From positions 44,259 through 108,258 of the forward strand of contig JANXAU010000040.1 of the NCBI GenBank assembly GCA_025061735.1: a DNA stretch of 64,000 bases, given 5' to 3'. Origin of the DNA: Candidatus Bipolaricaulota bacterium. Lineage in GTDB: Bacteria > Bipolaricaulota > Bipolaricaulia > RBG-16-55-9 > DRXL01. The notes below the pieces were generated by a model that was not told where the DNA came from, did no database searches, and was given only the letters and a program-made list of their open reading frames with translations. The position numbers were made by a program, and so were the translations under genes. Below, one piece after another: positions 16,586-25,902 of this stretch (position 1 is its first letter; each line of letters begins with the position of its first letter).

Positions 16586-17755
16586 ATGGCTCAGCATAGC
16601 TTGCGCAACAAAGTAGCGATCATCGGCGCGGGGATGATCAAGTTCGGTGAGCTGTTTGACAAGAGCTTCGAGACGATGATCGAAGAGGCCTATCTGAACG
16701 CTCTGAAGAGCGTAGACAAGGGTCTAGATCCCAAGGAGATCGAGGCGGCGTGGCTGGGCACGCTCTACCCGCCCCAAGGGAATTCAGGGGTCTTGCTCTC
16801 GTTCGCTACGGGGCTGTTTGGCATCCCCGTCACGCGTGTCGAGAACGCGTGCGCAACGGGCAGCGACGCGTTCCGCAACGCGTGTTTTGCCGTAGCGTTG
16901 GGTCTGTATGACGTGGCGCTCGTCGTCGGCGTGGAGAAGATGCGCGACGACGGCGGCGGGCTGATCCAACGGACGGCCGTGAAGCAGCTCTGGGGCGGGC
17001 GCGGCGTCACGATGCCGGCCTTCTTCGGCCTGCACGCAACGGCCTATATGCACAAGTATAAAATCTCCCGCGAAGAGATCGCGCTGGTCAGCGTGAAGAA
17101 CCATCGCAACGGCGCGCTCTATCCCTACGCGCACTATCGCTTCGAGTGCTCGGTCGAAGACGTGCTCAAAGCGCCCTATATCTCGTATCCCTTGGGATTA
17201 TATGACTGCTGCCCGGTCACCGACGGGGCGGCGGCTGTGCTGATCTGCCGTGCCGAGCTGGCTTCTCAATACACCGACAAGCCCGTCTTCGTCTTGGGGT
17301 CGGGCCTGGCGACCGAGACGTTCTTTCGCGGCGGGGATCTGACGAGCTTCCCGGCTACGCGATACGCTGCTCAACAAGCCTACGAGATGGCCGGCGTCAG
17401 CCCAGACGATATTGACGTCGCCGAGATTCACGACTGCTTCAGCATCACCGAGCTGATCAGCTACGAAGACTTGGGCTTTGCCCCTCCAGGGCAGGGAATC
17501 GCTCTTTTGAAAGAGGGGATCGTTCAACTCGAAGGCTCCAAGCCCATCAATCCCAGCGGAGGTCTCTTAGCCAAGGGGCATCCCATCGGCGCGACGGGCG
17601 TCGCTCAGATCGTCGAACTCTTTGAGCAACTGCGCGGGCAGGCCGGCCCCGTCCAAGTGAAGAACAATCCCCAACTAGCCCTGCAGCACAACATCGGGAT
17701 CGGGCGGACGGCTACGGGGTCGGTAAGCTGCGTTCATATCTTAGGGCGGGGCTGA
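16586..17755 (+). CDS. Thiolase family protein (archaeal acetyl-CoA acetyltransferase / SCP2-thiolase type)
   Basis: VENACATGSDAFRNA (nucleophilic Cys), HDCFSITEL, NPSGGLLAKGHPIGATG. Confidence 0.9.
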   Translation: MAQHSLRNKVAIIGAGMIKFGELFDKSFETMIEEAYLNALKSVDKGLDPKEIEAAWLGTLYPPQGNSGVLLSFATGLFGIPVTRVENACATGSDAFRNACFAVALGLYDVALVVGVEKMRDDGGGLIQRTAVKQLWGGRGVTMPAFFGLHATAYMHKYKISREEIALVSVKNHRNGALYPYAHYRFECSVEDVLKAPYISYPLGLYDCCPVTDGAAAVLICRAELASQYTDKPVFVLGSGLATETFFRGGDLTSFPATRYAAQQAYEMAGVSPDDIDVAEIHDCFSITELISYEDLGFAPPGQGIALLKEGIVQLEGSKPINPSGGLLAKGHPIGATGVAQIVELFEQLRGQAGPVQVKNNPQLALQHNIGIGRTATGSVSCVHILGRG

Positions 17756-18148
17756 GCGCGAGACGATCAGCTTCAGTCTATATTCTTTGGGGTTGAGGCG
17801 GCAGCGCGTGCACGGCCTAGGCTCTAGATCGAGATAGCGCACCCGATAGCCCGCGTACTCCAACTCCGTAGGCGCTAGCATCGAATTGAGCGTCATCTGG
17901 GCTGGGGAAGCGCTCTGTGTTTGGAGTTCGAGTTCGACTTGAGCGTTGCCCTCCCAGACGCAGACGACATCGATGGGGCAGCGAGAGTCTTCTATCACCC
18001 TCACGAATCTCACGCTCAATCTCTCGATCTGCACACTATGCTCTACTCTCACCCAGAACGGCTCGTCGAGCTTGAACAGGGCCGTCGCGGGCTGCACGCA
18101 CCCCGTGAATGTCATCAACGCTACGATCAGAAGGCTCAAACGAGTCAT
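17741..18148 (-). CDS. Hypothetical lipoprotein
   Basis: MTRLSLLIVALMTFTGC lipobox; overlaps thiolase 3' end by 15 nt. Confidence 0.65.
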   Translation of the reverse strand: MTRLSLLIVALMTFTGCVQPATALFKLDEPFWVRVEHSVQIERLSVRFVRVIEDSRCPIDVVCVWEGNAQVELELQTQSASPAQMTLNSMLAPTELEYAGYRVRYLDLEPRPCTRCRLNPKEYRLKLIVSRSAPP

Positions 18149-18269
18149 CTGTCTCTTCTCCCCATCCCAGAGTTGTCTTGATCTCATGACCGACTCCGGC
18201 ACGTCTGCGGACGCGCCTCTGCGATTGTACTCCAAAGATCAGCTAGAATGCCACTAGAGGTGATGGCCA

Positions 18270-18371
18270 ATGGTGCTGCGTCATCGGATATCGAAGATCG
18301 GGCTGCTGATGCTGATCTACAGCGTCCCGATGCTCTTGTTGGCGTTGGTGGCCTCGTGGGCGCGTTGGTAG
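18270..18371 (+). CDS. 33-aa hydrophobic microprotein (MVLRHRISKIGLLMLIYSVPMLLLALVASWARW)
   Basis: AGAGGTGATGGCCA-ATG SD-like; single TM; sits in a gap between convergent genes. Confidence 0.5.
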   Translation: MVLRHRISKIGLLMLIYSVPMLLLALVASWARW

Positions 18372-18373
18372 AG

Positions 18374-20467
18374 CTAATAGACCCAAGGCCCCCCCGGCCC
18401 CTGATCCAGCCCAAACTCCGGATTGGGCGCATTCTCCCACCAGTCGGGCCACTCGTTCGACGCCCAGAAGCTCCCTGGCGCGATCTCATACGGCCCGTAA
18501 AGTTCTCGCTGACCGTTCTGGAGGATCTCGATCTGCGCCCGCACCGGACGCGCCGCCCCGCGCGCGTTGATCGCTATCAGATAGGGCACAAACGGATAGT
18601 GTCGCTCGTTCAGAGAATAACGCTCCATACGCTCAGACTCTAAGAAGACGCCCCATTGCTCTTCAGACGGATCGCGCTTGGCACTCACCCACCGATACCC
18701 AACCCCCGGATGAAACTCCAACATCATCAGATCTACTTCAGCGTCGCCCTCCCACCTCAACGTCACTTCTAACGTCGTGTTCAGCTCCAGCGTCAGCTCG
18801 GCCGTCTCCCCCGCTCGCACGGTGATCTCCCCCCGCGCGCTTACCCTATTAGCAAGACGATACCCGTACCAAGCCGCATCTCCCCCCGAGACGAGCACTT
18901 CATACGTCCCCGGCTCGATCGCGACAAATCTAGCAGTCCCCGAAAAGTCCGTCTGGGCAAAGTACTTCTCGGTCTTCTGCTGGCGCAGGATCACGTCTAC
19001 GGCAGGGATGCCTACAGGCTCGTCGTCTTCGGTGATCTGGCCGTCACGGTTGGTATCGGCGCGATTGCGCGTCACGACTCTGATCAGCGCGACGCCGCCG
19101 TCGTCGGGGAGCGTGGTCGTCTGGACGGCGCGGGCTAGGTTGATCCTGCCCCAGCCCGTCTGAGGATCGAACCCGCGCGCTTCGATGTCGTCGGCGGTCT
19201 CTTCTAAGACTTTACGAATCTGATAGTGCGTCGCGTGCGGGAAGAGCTGCTTGAGCAGCGCCGCGCCCCCGGAGACGTGCGGTGCGGCCATCGAAGTCCC
19301 GTCGAAGTACTCATAGAGCTTGGGCGCTCCCGTGCCGGTCTCCTCGACCCAGCGCGGAATTGCCGAGAGCACGAGTTCTCCAGGAGCCGAGACCGAGATC
19401 GCCGAGCCCATCGTGGAAAACTCCGCGCGACGGTCGCGCGCGTTGGTCGCGCCTACGCCGAGCACGCCGGGATAGTTCTTGGGATAGAGGACCTCGTCGA
19501 GTCCCGAATTCCCCATCGAATTGACGAAGACGGCTCTGTTTTCTATGACTAGATCTATGGCGTCTTTGAGGGTCTGGCTGTAGCCGCGCCCGCCCCAACT
19601 GTTGTTCAAGACGTGGGCCTCGTCGCCCGATTGTTCTAGACCGTCTGGGCCCAAGAGCGCCGCCCAGAGGAGACAGCGAGCGACGTTAAAGTCGCCCACA
19701 TACCCAGAGCGATTCTCGTCGCTCACCAAGCGCGCGTTGAAGATCTGAATGGGCATGATCTTGGCATCGGGGGCGACGCCAGCGATCCCGAAGCGATCGT
19801 TCGCCCACGCGGCGGCGATCCCCGCCACGTGCGTCGCGTGGGCCTCTTCGCCTTGAGAAGAGTCTGCATTCGGAGGGATGATCTCCCCGGTGTAGCAGTC
19901 CATCCCCGGCACTTGCTTATTTATTAGATCGGGGTGCAGGCCGTCTAGACCCGTGTCTACGATGGCGATGGTAACGCCCTGGCCGGTTGCGCGGGCCCAC
20001 GCCTCTTCGGCTCGGACTAAGTCGAGCGCGTACTGTTTCGGGCGCAACGGGTCGTTTGTGCTGAGCAGGCGCGTCTCTGCGCGTTCGACGCGGGAGCGGG
20101 GCAAGGGCGCGGGCTTGTCGCGCAGGTAGTTCGGCTCGGCGTAGCGTACCAGAGGCGCGCTCTCGCGCACGCGCCGCAGCGCCTCTCTCACGGAGAGCGT
20201 CGCGGGCAGGCGCAAGAGCGCCACCGAGATGCGCTCGATCTTCTGCTCGATCTGGGCTCCCAAGAGCTGGGCGATCTGATGCAGCGTCGCGGTGTCACGG
20301 TAGCCCACGAGCAGCTCGCCCTCGACGAACGGCGCAGAGAGAGACGAAGCAACTCGCTTGGTCGTGGCTTTTTGAGGGGGCAAGAGCGACTCGTGCACGA
20401 TCTTAGTACAGCTCACCGAGCTCCCGAAGACCAGCGCTAAACTCATCCAAAGAATCAGTTTGCGCAT
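18374..20467 (-). CDS. Subtilisin-like (S8) serine protease, predicted lipoprotein
   Basis: IVDTGLDGLHPD, HATHVAGI, GTSMAAPH triad; lipobox FGSSVSC. Confidence 0.92.
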   Translation of the reverse strand: MRKLILWMSLALVFGSSVSCTKIVHESLLPPQKATTKRVASSLSAPFVEGELLVGYRDTATLHQIAQLLGAQIEQKIERISVALLRLPATLSVREALRRVRESAPLVRYAEPNYLRDKPAPLPRSRVERAETRLLSTNDPLRPKQYALDLVRAEEAWARATGQGVTIAIVDTGLDGLHPDLINKQVPGMDCYTGEIIPPNADSSQGEEAHATHVAGIAAAWANDRFGIAGVAPDAKIMPIQIFNARLVSDENRSGYVGDFNVARCLLWAALLGPDGLEQSGDEAHVLNNSWGGRGYSQTLKDAIDLVIENRAVFVNSMGNSGLDEVLYPKNYPGVLGVGATNARDRRAEFSTMGSAISVSAPGELVLSAIPRWVEETGTGAPKLYEYFDGTSMAAPHVSGGAALLKQLFPHATHYQIRKVLEETADDIEARGFDPQTGWGRINLARAVQTTTLPDDGGVALIRVVTRNRADTNRDGQITEDDEPVGIPAVDVILRQQKTEKYFAQTDFSGTARFVAIEPGTYEVLVSGGDAAWYGYRLANRVSARGEITVRAGETAELTLELNTTLEVTLRWEGDAEVDLMMLEFHPGVGYRWVSAKRDPSEEQWGVFLESERMERYSLNERHYPFVPYLIAINARGAARPVRAQIEILQNGQRELYGPYEIAPGSFWASNEWPDWWENAPNPEFGLDQGPGGPWVY

Positions 20468-20470
20468 ACG

Positions 20471-21929
20471 TCACTCTCCTGTGGTGAAGCTGAAGTGCTC
20501 TGTCGCGGTCACGCCGACGGTAGGCAAGCCCGTGTCCAATTGAAAGCGATCTACGGCAATCGAGATCGCGGTTGGGTTTTCTGCATCGTCGAGCGCGACG
20601 GCATAGGCGATCTCCCACTCGTAGATGCGATAGGGCTGAAGCGTCTCCCAAGGGGTCTGATTGAGCCTCCCGTCTTCGTTCCACGTGACCTGCGTATCGT
20701 TCTCAATGAACTCTTTGGGCGGCTCCGGGCCGACCCACCACGACGTATCCCCTAAGACAGAATCTCTCAAGACGACGGCGTAGCGTTGGACCTTGCCAAC
20801 GCGCGGCACGGGCTTCCACCGGAACGTCGGGCGCCGGCTGACGTTGATGGCCCCATCGGCGGGCGAGAGCAATCTCACGGTGAAGGGCTTGAGGGGAATG
20901 GTGCTCACGATGGGGGTTGGGGGGCCTTCGTCGCTGCCCAAGAACGAACGCAGATAATAATAGACGGGCTGTCCTACGCGCAATAGGGGGCTAGCATCGC
21001 TGAAGATGGTCCGCTGCGGGGGCACCGTACCGATGGGTTCAAACTCTTTTCCGTCGAAGCTGCGGTAGACCCTGTAGCCCGTCAGGCCGGGGCGCGGGCT
21101 GGGCTTGAAGCGCAACTGCACGAAAAGATTGGTATTAGGAGGAGCAGCTTCGATCTTGAGCGGTGGCCCCTCTTTGAGTGGGACTGTGAGATCTCTGAGA
21201 AAAGCGACTTGTTGTCCCACGGTGACGGCAATCGCTTTCAGGTCGGTCGGGGGAGAGAGTTCGCCGCCTGCAAATAAAATCTCAATCGAGCGAATCACGT
21301 GAGTTCGATTGTTGTTGACGTCATAGACGACGACTTCAAAGGTCGTCGGGCCGTGGACGCCAAAGAGCGACGGCTCGATGATCTGCTCTCCCGTTGAGGA
21401 GGTGCTGAAGAACGCCTGTCGCGGCGCGGTGAGCAGCGACGCGCCGGGGGTCTTGCCCAGCGCGACGTAAATCACGCTGATGTCGTTCTCGCCGCGCGCG
21501 CGGACTTGATAGGGGATCGGCCCCCAGAGGCGATCCCCCTCGGAGACGCCTTCCAGCTCGACTTCCGGAGGCCGCGTCGCCCAGCGGGGATTGAACGCTC
21601 GCTGCTGCAAGATCGTGATCTGCGCGTCTTGGCGCACGTCCAGACCGATGACCCGACTCCCCGCGTAGTCGGGCTTCTGGGCGTCTATCTGATAGCGATC
21701 GGGCTTAAGCATCACGACAAAGCGCCCGGAGGAGTCGGTCTGCGCGCGTGCGCGATAGCCCGTCGTCAGCCCCAGAAATGACAACTGTGTCTGGGGAACA
21801 GGTTCGCCGGCGTTGGCGTTGAGCACGCGGCCCTCCAAGCGAGCGCGAGGGACCGCCGGCCAAAGAGATACACAACCGCTCAAGAGAATCAAAATTATCG
21901 CAAGCAGAGCGCTGAACCGTATGAGCATC
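20471..21929 (-). CDS. Predicted lipoprotein with carboxypeptidase-regulatory-like and FnIII-like domains
   Basis: MLIRFSALLAIILILLSGC; LEGRVLNANAGEPVPQTQLSF...; FRWKPVPRVGKVQRYAVVLRD. Confidence 0.7.
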
Positions 21930-21959
21930 GTGAGACCCCCTCTTGTCTTTTTTATTTTT

Positions 21960-22949
21960 TTATTCGTGAAACTCCAAGAGATCGCCATCTTGCACGACAT
22001 GATGTCTCTCTACGCGCTGGCCAGCGAACTCCGCCGACCCCCAGACGCGCGCGTACTTGAATCTCTCTGCGAGCTCTTGATGGATCGCCCGCGCCACGTC
22101 GGTCACGGTGCTCCCGACGGGCAGCACATACGGCTGATCTTTCTTAAACGGCTGCCCCGGCTTTTTAGTATAGACGCGCACGATACGCAACACCCTGAAA
22201 AAGAGCTTTTTCATCTCGTTCAGCCCCTCCCCAGAGATCGTCGAGACCGCGGCCGTCTCGAACTCGTCCCCGACCAGAGCACGCAACTGCGAGAATCGCG
22301 CTTCCGCGCCGTCTGCGTCGCGCTTGATCCCTACGACGACCGCGCGCTTGACCGCGCCGGGGCCGTCTCGCGGGGGAGCGTCTCTTCCTATCAGACCGAT
22401 GCGTGCTTTCTCTAACCAACCCAGCGCCGTCAGATAATCGTCCTCGACGCTCTCTGACGAGAGATCTATCAAGAGTGCCACGGCGTCGCTGTTGCGAATG
22501 AGACTATAGACCCACGGCTCGGTATATTCTGACAACGGCGGCAGATCGATGAGCTGAATCTGAATATCTTCAAAGGGCATCATGCCCACCGTCGGGCGAA
22601 ACGTAGAGAAGGGGTAGTCGGCGATCTCGGGTTTGGCGTGGGTAACGGCTGCTAAGAGCGATGATTTTCCACAGTTGGGCAAGCCCACCAGAGCGATCTG
22701 TCCCGCGCCTTCGCGCTCGATGTGATCATACGCGGGGCCGCGTGCACCCTTCTTCTTCTGTTGCTGTTGGATTTCTTCCTGGAGCTTGCTCCACTTGCGC
22801 TTCAGCTCGACGCGCAACTTCTCTGTGCCCTTGTGCTTGGGCACCAGAGACATCAGCTCTTTGAGGATCTCTAACTTCTCTTCGGGCGTCTTCGCTGCAC
22901 GGAAGCGCAGCTCGGCTTGGATATACTCTGGCGGTAGATTCGCCGGCAT
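21960..22949 (-). CDS. DRG/Obg-like GTPase with C-terminal TGS domain
   Basis: IALVGLPNCGKSSLLAAVT, DLPPLSE, VGIKRDAD; C-terminal PVGSTVTDVARAIHQEL...GQRVERHHVVQDGDLLEF. Confidence 0.88.
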   Translation of the reverse strand: MPANLPPEYIQAELRFRAAKTPEEKLEILKELMSLVPKHKGTEKLRVELKRKWSKLQEEIQQQQKKKGARGPAYDHIEREGAGQIALVGLPNCGKSSLLAAVTHAKPEIADYPFSTFRPTVGMMPFEDIQIQLIDLPPLSEYTEPWVYSLIRNSDAVALLIDLSSESVEDDYLTALGWLEKARIGLIGRDAPPRDGPGAVKRAVVVGIKRDADGAEARFSQLRALVGDEFETAAVSTISGEGLNEMKKLFFRVLRIVRVYTKKPGQPFKKDQPYVLPVGSTVTDVARAIHQELAERFKYARVWGSAEFAGQRVERHHVVQDGDLLEFHE

Positions 22950-23000
22950 CGCCGATCACCGAGACTATTTAAGCGAGCGCGCGCGCGAACGTCAACTGTG

Positions 23001-23077
23001 AAGGCCCTCACCCCGGCCTTGCGGCCACCCCTCTCCCGTAGGTGACCTACGGGAGAGGGGACGGGGGTGAGGGCCTT
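23001..23077. repeat. Dispersed palindromic element, copy B (perfect nested palindrome)
   Basis: AAGGCCCTCACCCC ... GGGGTGAGGGCCTT outer arms; inner CCCCTCTCCCGTAGGT-G-ACCTACGGGAGAGGGG. Confidence 0.95.
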
Positions 23078-23150
23078 GGATACTTCTACCATCTATTGAG
23101 CAATTCCGCTATAATGTTGTCATCTCGTCAAAAAGCAGGTGATTCAGCCC

Positions 23151-24134
23151 ATGCGCAAAATTTTTATGAGTCTCGCCGCGCTCCTCTCCGTGGTCTTACT
23201 GGTCTCTCTGAGCGCTTCTCTCGCCCCTGCGTCGCTGAGTTCGACGGCCATCGTTGGGGAGATCATCAGCCAAGTAGATGAGCAGAACTTAAAAACCCAT
23301 ATCTGTTACTGGCAATCCCAAGAGGGAGGCGAATCGTGCAACCCCTTGGGGTCGCGCTGGTCGTGCCTGCCCACAGCGATAGACCGCGCCCTCGACTACG
23401 GACGCCGCTACTTTGAGAGCGTAGGGTTGAGAGTGCGGGTAGATAATTACAGTTTGGCTTGCCGTGCTGGGCCTTCGAGCAATCTCGAGGCCGAGCTGCC
23501 CGGCACTGAAAGCACTAAGCTCGTGCTGATCACAGCCCATCTTGATAGCACCATCTTCGGTGTCAGCCCCAGCCAGCCAACCCCAGGAGCCGACGACAAC
23601 GCCAGCGGCAGCGCCGCCGTTCTAGAAGCCGCGCGCATCTTGAGCCAGTATCGCTTCAAACACACTATACGCTTTGTGCTCTTCACTGGAGAAGAGCAGG
23701 GCCTCATTGGGAGCCGGGCCTATGCGAGTCGTCTGGCGAGCCAAGGCGCTCAGATCTTGGGAGTCTTCAATATGGACATGATCGGCTACGACAGCGACAA
23801 AGACGGGGTGTTTGAGATTCACGCGGGGACGCGCGAAGGCCCGCTCGCGCTCGCCCAATTGATGGTCAACACGCTCAAGGCTTTTGAGATCAAGCTGACG
23901 CCCGATGTCTTAGAGAACGGCGCGACCAACCGCAGCGATCACGCCGCGTTCTGGCGCTATAACTATCCCGCCGTCTTGGTGATCGAGGACAGCGAGTACG
24001 GCAAGACCGACGATTTCAATCCCTACTATCACTCGGTGAACGATACGCTGGACAAGCTCGATCTCTCGTATGCCAAGCGCATTGCGCAGGCTGTGATTGG
24101 CGCGGCAGCGCAGCTTGCCGAGCCAACCCCATAA
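23151..24134 (+). CDS. M28-family zinc peptidase (paralog 1)
   Basis: LITAHLDS, GADDNASGSAAVLEAAR, LFTGEEQGL, DMIGYDSD. Confidence 0.9.
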   Translation: MRKIFMSLAALLSVVLLVSLSASLAPASLSSTAIVGEIISQVDEQNLKTHICYWQSQEGGESCNPLGSRWSCLPTAIDRALDYGRRYFESVGLRVRVDNYSLACRAGPSSNLEAELPGTESTKLVLITAHLDSTIFGVSPSQPTPGADDNASGSAAVLEAARILSQYRFKHTIRFVLFTGEEQGLIGSRAYASRLASQGAQILGVFNMDMIGYDSDKDGVFEIHAGTREGPLALAQLMVNTLKAFEIKLTPDVLENGATNRSDHAAFWRYNYPAVLVIEDSEYGKTDDFNPYYHSVNDTLDKLDLSYAKRIAQAVIGAAAQLAEPTP

Positions 24135-24160
24135 AGAGCCTGCAGAAGGAGGTGAACTCC

Positions 24161-25141
24161 ATGCGCTCGGTGCTTGTAGTTGGTCTGGCACTCTGGGGAG
24201 GTCTAGGGATAATCTCTACCGGCTTCGTCCAACTACAGTCCTCTCTCATCGCGGAAATCATTCAGCAAGTTGACGAAGAGCGGCTGCGGGAGCACATCTG
24301 TCAGCTTCAGTCCCGCGAAGGCGGCGAGTACTGCAACGAGGACGGCTCACGCTGGTCTTGCGATGCGAGCGCCATCGATCGTGCGACCAACTACGCACGC
24401 CAGTACCTTGAAAGCTTGGGGCTGAAGATGCGCCTTGTGCCGTACTCTCTTGATTGCCGACAAGGGCCTTCTTACAACCTCGAGGCGGAGCTGCCCGGCA
24501 CCGAAAGCGCTAAGCTCGTGCTGATCACAGCCCATCTCGACAGCATTATCTTGGGCATCCGCCCAAGCTATCCAGCTCCAGGAGCCGACGACAACGCCAG
24601 CGGCAGCGCGGCTGTGTTAGAAGCCGCACGCGTCTTGAGCAAGTATCGCTTCAAACACACTATACGCTTTGTGCTCTTCACCGGCGAAGAGCAACGTATG
24701 ATCGGTAGCAGCGCCTATGCTTCGGAGCTAGCCCGTAAGAACGTTTCGATCCTAGGGGTCTTCAACGTGGACATGATCGGCTACGATAGTGACAATAACG
24801 GGTTCTTTGAGATATGGGTAGGAATTAGATCTGAAGAGGTGTTCAAGGGATCGTGGCGCCTGGCTGAGCTGATCACCAAGACCATCGAAGCCCATAAGCT
24901 GAAGCTGGTTCCGGAAGTGCTCAATGATCCGGGAAGAGGTGGGGATCAAGCGCTTTTTTGGCGATGGGGATATGCGGCTGTCATGGTGATCGAAGACTCC
25001 GAGTACGGCGCGACGGATGATTTCAATCCGGGCTATCATACTCCTCTCGATGTGCTGCGTTTTCTCAATTTGGCTTATATGAAGCGTATGGCGCAAGCTG
25101 TCATCGGCGCGGCAGCGCAGCTTGCCGAGCCGGTGCCGTAG
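24161..25141 (+). CDS. M28-family zinc peptidase (paralog 2)
   Basis: Same motifs as the preceding gene; SD GAAGGAGGTG; nearly identical DNA blocks. Confidence 0.9.
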   Translation: MRSVLVVGLALWGGLGIISTGFVQLQSSLIAEIIQQVDEERLREHICQLQSREGGEYCNEDGSRWSCDASAIDRATNYARQYLESLGLKMRLVPYSLDCRQGPSYNLEAELPGTESAKLVLITAHLDSIILGIRPSYPAPGADDNASGSAAVLEAARVLSKYRFKHTIRFVLFTGEEQRMIGSSAYASELARKNVSILGVFNVDMIGYDSDNNGFFEIWVGIRSEEVFKGSWRLAELITKTIEAHKLKLVPEVLNDPGRGGDQALFWRWGYAAVMVIEDSEYGATDDFNPGYHTPLDVLRFLNLAYMKRMAQAVIGAAAQLAEPVP

Positions 25142-25143
25142 GG

Positions 25144-25902
25144 TTACCGAATCGCGCGGAGAAAGCTCTGCACGCCGTCAGCGATGAGGTTCTGCACCCC
25201 TGTGCAGAGCCATTGAAAACCCTTGGACTTCCAATGCCGATAGGCCTCCGGCGTGCGGGCAATCGTCCCGACGATCTTGCCGGCAGCGCGCGCCTTGGCT
25301 CCTAGATCTTCGATGAGCGAGACCACTCTGGGATGCTGCGTCTCTCCGGGAATGCCCAGAGCCGACGAGAGATCCGACGGGCCGAAGAAGATCACATCGG
25401 CTTCTTGGACTGAAAGAATCTCCGAAAGATTTTCTATGCCCTCGAGCGTTTCGATCTGCAGGGCGATCAGGGTCTCTTGATTGGAGAGGCGCACGTGCTC
25501 TGTGAGTCCGCCGGAGCCGAAGCCCCAGTGGGAGACTCGCGCGGCAGCGAGGCCGCGCTTGCCCACCGGCGGGTACTTCACGGCTTCAATCAGACGCTGC
25601 GCGTCGGCTTTGGTGTTCACCATGGGGAAGAGAAGATTGAGCGCGCCGCTTTCTAAGTATTTCTGAATCACTTGGGGATGGTGCTCGCCGATGCGGGTGA
25701 CGCACGCGAGCTGGCGCAGCTCAGCGGCGCGATAGAGGTCTTCAGCGCGTTCGGGCGTCAGCCCCGAATGCTCCCCATCGAGGATGACAAAGTCTAAGCC
25801 CAACAGACCCAACAGCTCGATGAGCGTTGCGGAGTGAATGGTCGAGAAAGCGCCGAAGAGCGTTTCGCCTTTGTATAGGCGCTCTTTGAGCGAGTTCTTC
25901 AT
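25144..25902 (-). CDS. HpcH/HpaI aldolase family protein
   Basis: FVILDGEHSGLTPE, MVNTKADAQRLIEAVKYPPVGKRG, FFGPSDLSSALG; ATGA overlap with nrfA. Confidence 0.88.
   Translation of the reverse strand: MKNSLKERLYKGETLFGAFSTIHSATLIELLGLLGLDFVILDGEHSGLTPERAEDLYRAAELRQLACVTRIGEHHPQVIQKYLESGALNLLFPMVNTKADAQRLIEAVKYPPVGKRGLAAARVSHWGFGSGGLTEHVRLSNQETLIALQIETLEGIENLSEILSVQEADVIFFGPSDLSSALGIPGETQHPRVVSLIEDLGAKARAAGKIVGTIARTPEAYRHWKSKGFQWLCTGVQNLIADGVQSFLRAIR

Noticed and set aside
22871-23281. Small ORFs over the nested palindrome (22871-23092 minus, 23042-23281 plus)
   Set aside because: Arise from the repeat sequence and flanks; no SD or domain, and they overlap the genuine GTPase and M28 starts.
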